Assembly (NCBI GenBank): GCA_022709925.1
Contig: JAKLHX010000002.1
Location: 1-23,733, forward strand
Source of the DNA: Candidatus Margulisiibacteriota bacterium
GTDB taxonomy: Bacteria; Margulisbacteria; WOR-1; JAKLHX01
Direction: 5' to 3'
DNA length: 23,733 bases
Shown here one piece after another: positions 15,726 to 22,127 of this stretch (position 1 is the stretch's first letter; each line of letters opens with the position of its first letter). Below the pieces are notes generated by a model. It did not search any database, was not told where the DNA came from, and was given only the letters and a program-made list of their open reading frames with translations. Both the position numbers and the translations under genes were made by a program.

Positions 15726-16498
15726 TTTTCGGCTCTCCTTTTGCTCAACATGCCAAAGAACATATCGCTTATCCCCTTATTTTTAGGGTCTCCGCTGTTT
15801 ATCTTTTCAAGCGTCTGCTTGGCGGCGTTCTGCTCCGCCTCTTTTTTTGAAAGCCCTCTGCCGGACCCGTATCTTGCGCCTTTTATCTTTACCTCGATCA
15901 AAAACACCCTTTTATGTTTTGGCCCGAGCTCTTTTGCTACTTTGTAAAAAGGCAGCCCCCATTTGTTCTTTTGGCAGAGTTCCTGCAAAGCGCTCTTATA
16001 ATCTATCATGAAGCCTTCTGAGCTTGCGTTCTCGATAGCGCCCTTAAGAAGACCGATAACCACCGTCCTGGCCTCCTCAAATCCGCTCGAAAGATATATC
16101 GCGGCGATTATGGATTCCAAAGCGTTGGCAAGGTTCGATTTTTTCCTGTCCCCGCCGGAATTCTTCTCGTTCTTCCCCAGCGTAAGGTATTTACCTATAT
16201 CGATCTGCCTGGCGATATTGGACAACGAAAGATCGGAGACCACCGCGGCACGTATCTTAGTGAGATCGCCTTCCGCTTTTTCCGGAAAACTTTTGAACAG
16301 GTATTCGGATATTATCAGCTTTAATACGGCATCCCCCAGGAACTCGAGGCGTTCATTATCAAGGAGGCCAGCTTTCTTTGTTTCATTGACATAGCTGCTG
16401 TGAGTAAGGGCCTGATCGATCAATTCATCCGAAGAAAAACGCGTGTTCAACTTGCTTTCGAGTTCTCGAAGCTGCTCTTGTCTGTGAGAGATAGGCAT
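15722..16498 (-). CDS. rnc: Ribonuclease III
   Basis: A double-stranded-RNA endonuclease for rRNA precursor and mRNA processing. From ATG 16498 it is 258 residues. The RNase III domain carries QALTHSSYVNE, the signature NERLEFLGD at 48-56 (Glu52, Asp56) and NALESIIAAIYL (Glu128), which give the acidic metal site. The dsRNA-binding domain at about 167-235 has DYKSALQELCQ, then GSGRGLSKKEAEQNAAKQTLE. A short tail follows. An upstream reading to 16543 (15 extra residues, Cys/Tyr-rich) runs through the promoter and is rejected. It is the first gene of rnc-pyrC and divergent from the helical-repeat gene, with overlapping promoters. Confidence 0.96.
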   Translation of the reverse strand: MPISHRQEQLRELESKLNTRFSSDELIDQALTHSSYVNETKKAGLLDNERLEFLGDAVLKLIISEYLFKSFPEKAEGDLTKIRAAVVSDLSLSNIARQIDIGKYLTLGKNEKNSGGDRKKSNLANALESIIAAIYLSSGFEEARTVVIGLLKGAIENASSEGFMIDYKSALQELCQKNKWGLPFYKVAKELGPKHKRVFLIEVKIKGARYGSGRGLSKKEAEQNAAKQTLEKINSGDPKNKGISDMFFGMLSKRRAEK

Positions 16499-16527
16499 TT
16501 GACAATATATTTTACAGTAGGTAGAAT
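16499..16527 (+). promoter_or_regulatory. Predicted promoter of the 16565-22127 gene run
   Basis: TTGACA (16499-16504), 17-bp spacer, TAGAAT (16522-16527): a near-consensus sigma-70 promoter. The start is expected near 16534, leaving a leader of about 31 nt with AAGAGG (16547-16552) 12 nt before the ATG. It occupies the same DNA as the rnc promoter, so the two should exclude each other. Confidence 0.7.
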
Positions 16528-16537
16528 AATTTATCAA
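16509..16537 (-). promoter_or_regulatory. Predicted rnc promoter, near-leaderless
   Basis: Minus strand TTGATA (16532-16537), 17-bp spacer, TAAAAT (16509-16514), then 10 nt to the ATG at 16498. The expected transcript start is about 16502, a 4-nt leader. No Shine-Dalgarno-like sequence is present. This is the best two-box example of a near-leaderless promoter in the window. Confidence 0.65.
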
Positions 16538-16564
16538 TAGCAATATAAGAGGTAAAAAGCGAAA

Positions 16565-17476
16565 ATGAGAGGTACTTTATCCCCGATCCTGTCCCATCTG
16601 GTCCAGACAACCATTGCAGCCGTAGGCGAAAAAGAGAAGATAAACCGCCTTATCAACAAATACAGGAAGATGCTGAGGTTCGCCGAGGGCGGCTTCAACA
16701 TGGCCGAGATAAGGTTCGGGCTTGCCGATCTTTTGATAACGCGGGACGACCCCGGAGATTGGAAGGAAGCAAAAACACATTACGAGTTCGTGCTTCAGCA
16801 CGCGATGTACGGGTACTTAAGGTTCGCGGCAATGATAGGCAAGGCGGAACTTTCAATACGGTCCGTTGAAAAAAAAGACCTCGATGCGGCTATAGAACTT
16901 TCGCAAAGAGCCCATAAGAACCTTGCCACGCTGGTCGGAGCAAGCGATTACTACACCGTCAAATGCCTTGTCGTAGAAGCGGAATTGATGATAAAAAGGG
17001 ACGCAAAAGGGGATAAATCCGCCGCAATGAAAGCGCTCGAAAAAGTTTTTAAGGACGATATGGCCGATTTCTATTTCAGGGCAAGGGCCATAACGGACCA
17101 TGCGGAGTTACTTCTCTATGAAAAGAACGCGGACATAAACAGGGAGCTCCAGTTGTGCCTGACCGCCATCGAACTTCTAAAGGACAAGCCTAACGATTAT
17201 TTTTCTATAAAAGCAAAGCTGCTCCAGGGAGAATATATAACAAGACGCATGGCCCGCTATGATAAATCCAGGGCTACGGGGATATTCATGGGGATCATCG
17301 GCAACAAGAACGCGGACGCGGACCTTTCTGCAAGGGCTAAAATAGACCTTGCGGAAATATCTGAGAAGAAGAAAGCAAAAAAGATCCTCAAAGAAGTGGT
17401 CTCTTCTCAGAATCTCGACCCGTACCTTGTGGCCCGCGCAAAACAGGTATCAAAATCCAAAGAGGAAGAAAAATAA
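16565..17476 (+). CDS. TPR/Sel1-like helical repeat protein, function unknown
   Basis: A 303-residue, charged, almost all-helical soluble protein with no signal peptide. A repeated core of the form Y/F-x-x-[RK]-x5-A-E-L recurs: ADL at 54-56, AEL at 94-96, 139-141 and 180-182, GEY at 222-224 and AEI at 263-265. Spacing is 40-45 residues, in the style of TPR or Sel1 repeats. Such proteins usually act as binding scaffolds; I cannot name a partner. It is the first gene of the run and one base separates its stop from the leuC-type ATG, so coupled translation is likely. The predicted promoter overlaps that of rnc. Confidence 0.75.
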   Translation: MRGTLSPILSHLVQTTIAAVGEKEKINRLINKYRKMLRFAEGGFNMAEIRFGLADLLITRDDPGDWKEAKTHYEFVLQHAMYGYLRFAAMIGKAELSIRSVEKKDLDAAIELSQRAHKNLATLVGASDYYTVKCLVVEAELMIKRDAKGDKSAAMKALEKVFKDDMADFYFRARAITDHAELLLYEKNADINRELQLCLTAIELLKDKPNDYFSIKAKLLQGEYITRRMARYDKSRATGIFMGIIGNKNADADLSARAKIDLAEISEKKKAKKILKEVVSSQNLDPYLVARAKQVSKSKEEEK

Positions 17477-17477
17477 T

Positions 17478-18731
17478 ATGGGCAAGACTATAGCCGAAAA
17501 GATCTTATCCGCTCACAGCGGAAAGGATGCAAATGCAGGGGACATCGTAATAGCGGACCTGGATTTCATGATAGGCCAGGACGGGACTTCCGGTGTCGCA
17601 ATAGATGTCTTCAACAAAATGGAGGGCGGAAAGGTGTTTGACCCTTCAAAGGTGGCGATAATAATCGATCACAGCTCCCCTTCTCCCAATGAAGGCGTAT
17701 CAGCGATACACAAGAAGATAAGGGAGTTCTCAAAAGCCCAGGGGATAAGTCTTTTTGATATAGGTTGCGGCGTCTGCCACCAAATAACCCCTGAAATGGG
17801 ATTTGTCGTCCCCGGGAACCTTGTCATCGGGGCTGATTCTCATACCTGCACTTACGGCGCGATCAATGTATTTTCTACAGGGATCGGATCTACCGACCTG
17901 GCAGCCGGTATGATATCCGGGAAGCTCTGGTTCAAGGTACCCGAAACAATAAAATTCCAGATAAACGGGAAATGGCCTAAAGGCGTTTTCTCAAAAGACC
18001 TGATACTCAAGATAATAGGAGATATCGGAGCTGACGGCGCGACATATATGGCCACCGAATTTGTCGGCCCCGCTATCGAAGACCTTTCCGTAGATGCCAG
18101 GTTCACGATATCCAACATGGCCATAGAGATGGGCGGCAAGGCCGGACTTATGAACGCGGACAAAAAGACGATAGAATGGGTAAGATCTCACTCAAAAAAA
18201 ACGTTCACCCCTGTAGAGTCCGATAAAGACGCGAAATTCGCAAAGACAATGGAATACGATGTTTCTAAATTATCTCCGCAGATAGCAAAACCGCATACAG
18301 TAGACAATGTCTCCCCTATAGAAGCGATCGAAGGACTTGAGATACAACAGGGGTTCATAGGGACATGCACCAACGGGAGGCTTGAAGACCTTGAAATAGC
18401 GGCAAAAATATTAAAAGGCAAGAAAGTCAATGCCGGCTGCAGGCTTATAGTGGCTCCCGCATCAAAGAGCATATTCATTGAAGCCATGAAAAAAGGCTTG
18501 GTTCAGACGATAATGGATGCCGGAGGAGTCTTTGTAACTCCGGGCTGCGGTCCGTGCGTCGGCACGCATAACGGAGTCCCATCTGACGGAGAAAAAGTGC
18601 TTTCAACGGCTAACAGGAACTTCAAGGGAAGAATGGGGAATAACAAGGCAGAGATATATCTTGGTTCGCCGGCAACGGTCGCCGCGTCGGTCATAGAAGG
18701 AAAGATAGCTGACTCAAGAAAATATATGTGA
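17478..18731 (+). CDS. leuC: LeuC/HacA-family dehydratase large subunit
   Basis: Large subunit of 3-isopropylmalate dehydratase or homoaconitase, a [4Fe-4S] enzyme that isomerises hydroxy-acids. It is 417 residues, the compact prokaryotic two-subunit form. GADSHTCTYGAINVFSTGIGSTD at about 118-140 is the family signature (split here by active-site residues). Cluster ligands are Cys297 in GTCTNGR and Cys357/Cys360 in GCGPCVGTHNG. The ATG at 17478 follows AAGAGGAAG in the preceding gene; an upstream extension to 17349 reads as out-of-frame shadow of that gene. The small subunit lies 282 bp downstream with a membrane-protein gene between them. No leuA, leuB or lysine-pathway gene is visible, so the substrate is open. 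Confidence 0.9.
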   Translation: MGKTIAEKILSAHSGKDANAGDIVIADLDFMIGQDGTSGVAIDVFNKMEGGKVFDPSKVAIIIDHSSPSPNEGVSAIHKKIREFSKAQGISLFDIGCGVCHQITPEMGFVVPGNLVIGADSHTCTYGAINVFSTGIGSTDLAAGMISGKLWFKVPETIKFQINGKWPKGVFSKDLILKIIGDIGADGATYMATEFVGPAIEDLSVDARFTISNMAIEMGGKAGLMNADKKTIEWVRSHSKKTFTPVESDKDAKFAKTMEYDVSKLSPQIAKPHTVDNVSPIEAIEGLEIQQGFIGTCTNGRLEDLEIAAKILKGKKVNAGCRLIVAPASKSIFIEAMKKGLVQTIMDAGGVFVTPGCGPCVGTHNGVPSDGEKVLSTANRNFKGRMGNNKAEIYLGSPATVAASVIEGKIADSRKYM

Positions 18732-19057
18732 TGTTCTATAACAAATGGGCCATCGCAGCGGTAGCAGCAACAGCGGTCTTGTTCATATTGGTAATGGCAG
18801 TCCCTTCGAGCCCGCCAAAGGAAGCTGTTGTCGCAAGACAAAATACGGAAGTTGTCGGGACCGATGATATATCGAGGATATTAGGGGATTATTCGTCCCG
18901 GTATTTAGGAGTGGATCTTTCAAGGATAGACTTGACGGGCCCTATAGTGATCGGATTGCTGGGCATAGGAATAATAATAGGCACCGATTTTGCGGTAAGG
19001 AGGAAAACAGACAGTGTTATTAAAAGGCGCTTCCCACAGGACAAAGATAACCGATGA
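18731..19057 (+). CDS. Small two-helix membrane protein between leuC and leuD
   Basis: A 108-residue protein I do not recognise. There is a hydrophobic helix at about 5-24 and another at about 70-89. The loop between them is about 45 residues and polar, and the C-terminal tail is basic (RRK, KRR). The positive ends suggest both termini face the cytosol with the loop in the periplasm. ATG at 18731 overlaps the leuC stop by one base (TGATG); GTG at 18728 is an alternative with a GTGA overlap. Its last 44 bases overlap leuD and contain the leuD ribosome site. The double overlap suggests coupled translation of all three genes. Confidence 0.7.
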   Translation: MFYNKWAIAAVAATAVLFILVMAVPSSPPKEAVVARQNTEVVGTDDISRILGDYSSRYLGVDLSRIDLTGPIVIGLLGIGIIIGTDFAVRRKTDSVIKRRFPQDKDNR

Positions 19058-19517
19058 TATCAATACGGACTATATAATCTCCGGAAGATACAAGTTCAAG
19101 ATACAGGACCCTTATGAGCTCGCAAAGCATGTAATGGAAGACCTTGACCCTGATTTTTTCTCAAAAATAACCAAGGGTGATTTTATAGTCGCCGGCAGGA
19201 ACTTCGGATGCGGTTCTTCCAGGGAACAAGCCCCGATGTCTATAAAATATGCAGGGATATCCGCGGTGATCGCAAAATCTTTCGCGAGGATATTCTACAG
19301 GAATTGTTTTAATCTGGGGCTGCCTCTCATAGAGTGTGACACGGACAATATAGACGACGGGGATGCTTTAGAGATAGACCTCGATAAGGGGATCCTTAAG
19401 AACATCACAAAAAGCCTTGAAATAAAGATCAAGCCGTTCCCTAAGACCATGCAGACCCTTCTTGAAGACGGAGGGCTTGTGAGCCATTTCAAAAAGCATA
19501 AAGGATTCGGACTATGA
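19014..19517 (+). CDS. leuD: LeuD/HacB-family dehydratase small subunit
   Basis: Swivelling small subunit that pairs with the LeuC-type protein. It is 167 residues, the short archaeal-style LeuD/HacB form. DDINTDYIISGRYKF at 14-28 and ELAKHVMEDLDPDF follow the family pattern, and AGRNFGCGSSREQAP (60-74) is the active-site signature. The residues after Gly-Arg in the substrate loop are Tyr26-Lys-Phe-Lys29; characterised homologues usually have YLxx there. The start is GTG at 19014, with a perfect AAGGAGG (18997-19003) 10 nt upstream. It overlaps the preceding membrane-protein gene by 44 bp and the mgtC-type gene by 4 bp (ATGA). Confidence 0.9.
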   Translation: MLLKGASHRTKITDDINTDYIISGRYKFKIQDPYELAKHVMEDLDPDFFSKITKGDFIVAGRNFGCGSSREQAPMSIKYAGISAVIAKSFARIFYRNCFNLGLPLIECDTDNIDDGDALEIDLDKGILKNITKSLEIKIKPFPKTMQTLLEDGGLVSHFKKHKGFGL

Positions 19518-19957
19518 TAGAGATAAACGCAAGCGAGCTGGTCATAGTAGCCCAGCTTCTGCTCTCCAGCATACTCGGTGGGGCGATAGGCTTTGTGAGA
19601 GAAAGAGACAAAAAGGCCGCCGGCCTAAGGACACATACGCTGGTATGCGTCGGCTCGACGCTCCTCATGATGATCTCGATATTCATGTCCGTAAAATTCC
19701 CAGGGTCTGACGCCGGACGGATCGCAGCCCAAGTGGTGACCGGCATAGGATTCCTGGGAGCAGGCACCATACTTCATGCCGGAGGAGCGATAAAAGGACT
19801 GACCACCGCCGCATCCATTTGGGTCGCATCGGCAATAGGGCTTGCCGTCGGCTGCGGATTTTATACGGCAGCGATCGCCTGCACGCTGATCGTCCTGATC
19901 ATAATCGAAGTATTGCACAAGGTAGAGCAACGGTACATAAGAGAGAAAGACCTTTAA
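19514..19957 (+). CDS. MgtC/SapB-family membrane protein, short form
   Basis: A membrane protein of 147 residues with about four helices. GGAIGFVRERDKKAAGLRTHTLVCVGSTL (split by a membrane entry), RIAAQVVTGIGFLGAGTIL and GLTTAASIWVASAIGLAVGCGFY are the MgtC/SapB core motifs. The C-terminal ACT-like cytosolic domain of Salmonella MgtC is missing; the protein ends soon after the last helix (VEQRYIREKDL). MgtC proteins are linked to Mg2+ limitation and F-type ATPase control in pathogens; short environmental forms have no assigned role. It overlaps leuD by 4 bp. No Mg2+ transporter gene is nearby. Confidence 0.9.
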   Translation: MIEINASELVIVAQLLLSSILGGAIGFVRERDKKAAGLRTHTLVCVGSTLLMMISIFMSVKFPGSDAGRIAAQVVTGIGFLGAGTILHAGGAIKGLTTAASIWVASAIGLAVGCGFYTAAIACTLIVLIIIEVLHKVEQRYIREKDL

Positions 19958-19968
19958 GGAGCGTTTGA

Positions 19969-20655
19969 ATGTATTATTTTTCGGACTATACTTTTATACT
20001 GCTCATCCCGGCTATGATATTCGCATTTTATGCGCAGTTCAAAGTCTCTTCCACATATGACAAGTTCTCCAAAATACGGTCGGCCTCCGGGATATCCGGG
20101 GCTCAGCTTGGAAGGGACCTTCTTGACCGCAACAATCTTGGAAACATTACCGTGTCCCCTACCACAGGGAAGATGACCGACAATTACGACCCAAGGAACA
20201 AGTCCTTAAATTTGTCGGAGGGGGTCTTCGACAGCTCTTCAGTCGCAGCCCTCGGGATCGTGGCGCATGAGGTCGGGCACGCAGTACAGGACGCGAACGC
20301 TTATTTCCCGATAAAGCTAAGGTCCAGCATAGTCCCCATATCAAACTTCGGCTCTACCCTTTCTATCCCGCTCTTCTTTCTCGGACTTATCATGAGCTAC
20401 GGCCCGCTTATGGACGCCGGGATAGTATTGTTCTCCTTGGCGGTGGCTTTCACGGTCATCACGCTTCCGGTAGAGTTCAACGCAAGCAACAGGGCCGTTT
20501 CAATGCTTGAATCAAGCGGATACATGCCCGCAGAGGAAATAGCGATGGCAAAAAAAGTCCTTAACGCCGCAGCCCTCACATATGTCGCGGCAACCGCCAT
20601 GGCGCTTATGCAGCTGCTTAGGCTTATCGCTTTGCGCGGCTCGAGAAATGACTGA
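19969..20655 (+). CDS. YugP-type zinc membrane metallopeptidase
   Basis: A 228-residue membrane-embedded zinc peptidase of the family typified by Bacillus YugP. A helix spans about 7-23. The zinc motif is H100-E-V-G-H104 in IVAHEVGHAVQDA, with Glu101 the likely base. Two or three further helices lie at about 128-165 and 200-222. PVEFNASNRAVSML after the fourth helix matches the family's PVEFDAS segment and may supply the third zinc ligand. AAGGAG is 7 nt before the ATG. The substrate is unknown. Its stop overlaps the start of miaA by 8 bp. Confidence 0.9.
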   Translation: MYYFSDYTFILLIPAMIFAFYAQFKVSSTYDKFSKIRSASGISGAQLGRDLLDRNNLGNITVSPTTGKMTDNYDPRNKSLNLSEGVFDSSSVAALGIVAHEVGHAVQDANAYFPIKLRSSIVPISNFGSTLSIPLFFLGLIMSYGPLMDAGIVLFSLAVAFTVITLPVEFNASNRAVSMLESSGYMPAEEIAMAKKVLNAAALTYVAATAMALMQLLRLIALRGSRND

Positions 20656-21541
20656 TCCGATCCTCATATTCGGCCCCACAGCATCCGGCAAGACAGACCT
20701 GTCCATAGCCCTGGCACTGAAGATCAACGGAGAAATAATATCCGCGGATTCCATGCAGGTATACCGTTTCATGGATATAGGCACGGCAAAACCCTCAAAA
20801 GAACAGGTAAAAACCGTTCCACACCATCTGATAGATATTGTTGACCCGGATGAAGAATGGAACGTAGCGAGTTTTATAAATAACACCAAAAAACTTATTC
20901 CGGACATCAAGAAAAGAGACCGGGTCCCCATAATAGTAGGCGGCACCGGCCTATATTTAAACGCGCTGATCAACGGGTTCTCTTTCCCGATAGCGGAAAA
21001 AGACGAAGGATTAAGAGGGCGGCTTTCTTCCAAGACCGCTCAGGAACTTTATTCGCAACTGTGCAGAATAGACCCGGAAGCCGCAAAAAAAATAAACAAA
21101 AACGACAAAAAAAGGATTATAAGGGCTATTGAGGTTTTTGAGAGCACGGGAACCCCTATATCAAAGATACAAAAAAGCAAAAAAGATAATAGGCTCCAGT
21201 TATTTTGCATCAACATGGAAAGAGAAGCGCTGTACAAAAGGATAAATGACCGCGTGGACAGTATGATGGAAAAAGGGTTGGTCGATGAGGTAAGAGCACT
21301 CTTAAACAGAGGGTATTCAAAAGAGCTCAATTCCATGCAGGCGCTTGGCTATAAAGAAACGGTGCAATTTCTTGAGGGAAAGATGCCTTTAGACGATGCC
21401 GTAGAACTGATAAAAAGAAAGACCCGTAATTTCGCAAAAAGACAATTGAGCTGGTTCAGAAGGTTTGAGGACGTATCTTGGATCACCCGGGGACAAGAGG
21501 ACCTTCTGTTGACTGAAATCGTTAATAAAATCGACCGATAA
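20648..21541 (+). CDS. miaA: tRNA dimethylallyltransferase
   Basis: It adds a dimethylallyl group to N6 of adenosine 37 in tRNAs reading UNN codons. From ATG 20648 it is 297 residues. IFGPTASGKTDLSIAL (P-loop 9-16), ISADSMQVYRFMDIGTAKP, VPHHLIDIVDPDEEWNV, IIVGGTGLYLNALI and NSMQALGYKE are all family motifs. The tail RKTRNFAKRQLSWFRR binds tRNA. An upstream extension to 20582 reads as shadow of the peptidase gene. The ribosome site is weak and the start overlaps the upstream stop by 8 bp, so coupling is likely. Confidence 0.95.
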   Translation: MTDPILIFGPTASGKTDLSIALALKINGEIISADSMQVYRFMDIGTAKPSKEQVKTVPHHLIDIVDPDEEWNVASFINNTKKLIPDIKKRDRVPIIVGGTGLYLNALINGFSFPIAEKDEGLRGRLSSKTAQELYSQLCRIDPEAAKKINKNDKKRIIRAIEVFESTGTPISKIQKSKKDNRLQLFCINMEREALYKRINDRVDSMMEKGLVDEVRALLNRGYSKELNSMQALGYKETVQFLEGKMPLDDAVELIKRKTRNFAKRQLSWFRRFEDVSWITRGQEDLLLTEIVNKIDR

Positions 21542-21559
21542 GTATACAGTTATGTATAC
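21542..21559. repeat. Short inverted repeat around the 21552 start codon
   Basis: GTATAC (21542-21547) and GTATAC (21554-21559) are separated by six bases and can form a 6-bp stem. The ATG at 21552 spans loop and stem. There is no clear Shine-Dalgarno site for this gene, so the structure might affect initiation, but GTATAC is self-complementary and the stem is weak. Confidence 0.35.
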
Positions 21560-22127
21560 ACATAAGGTCGGGAACTCGGCAACGAGTAACTACTTACGGC
21601 TTATCATAAAGGACAAAGACCGGTCCGTGATAAGGATACGCATAGATACGAACACCTCCATAGATATATTTAAATCCCGGTTGGACGGGTTTATACAAGC
21701 TGATGACAGAGAAAATGCGCTGAAGCTCATTGATGATTATGCTTCCACTTTAAAAAGCGCGGGGGTCGATGCTGAAAAATTAAAAGGCTCTATAAACGAT
21801 TATTTTGACTATCAGGCTCTTCTGAAAAATCTTGATAAATGCGTCGATAACGGCAAGTTCCAAGAAGCATTAAACCTAACAGACAAAAACGCCGATCTTA
21901 TAAAAAGGATGGGAAAGTCACCGGAATCAATAAAAGAGATGCTAAATGGATTAGAGACCTTGTCCAAAGCACTGGCCAAGATCAACGACTTTATAAAGAC
22001 CGGGCACACTGAACAGGCGCTTGAGATAGCAGACAGAAACAAGGAATTATTCGAAAAGCTGGGGTTCATTTTTGAGGCGGTGCGAGAAAAAATAATTTCT
22101 CAAACTCCGATCGACCTCACGGATTAG
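21552..22127 (+). CDS. Protein with three exact 50-residue helical repeats
   Basis: A 191-residue protein of unknown function. Residues 1-40 look like beta strands (YLRLIIKDKDRSVIRIRID). Then three tandem units repeat every 50 residues. Landmarks are Leu44/Leu94/Ile144, Ala-Leu at 56-57/106-107/156-157, Asp61/111/161 and Gly71/121/171. Each 28-residue core aligns without gaps, in the style of a helical hairpin (compare KFQEALNLTDKNADLIKRMG with TEQALEIADRNKELFEKLG). No signal peptide or membrane helix is seen. It follows miaA after 10 nt, and its 3' end overlaps the opposite-strand methyltransferase gene by 11 bp. I know no named family with this period. Confidence 0.72.
   Translation: MYTHKVGNSATSNYLRLIIKDKDRSVIRIRIDTNTSIDIFKSRLDGFIQADDRENALKLIDDYASTLKSAGVDAEKLKGSINDYFDYQALLKNLDKCVDNGKFQEALNLTDKNADLIKRMGKSPESIKEMLNGLETLSKALAKINDFIKTGHTEQALEIADRNKELFEKLGFIFEAVREKIISQTPIDLTD

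Noticed and set aside
17349..17477. 43-codon N-terminal extension of the leuC-type gene
   Set aside because: It is an out-of-frame reading of the upstream repeat-protein gene; family members begin at MGKTIAEKIL.
20582..20647. 22-codon N-terminal extension of miaA
   Set aside because: It reads out of frame within the peptidase gene; MiaA proteins begin shortly before the P-loop as at 20648.
20512..21033. 173-codon open frame on the minus strand
   Set aside because: Antisense to the peptidase/miaA junction; no recognisable domain.
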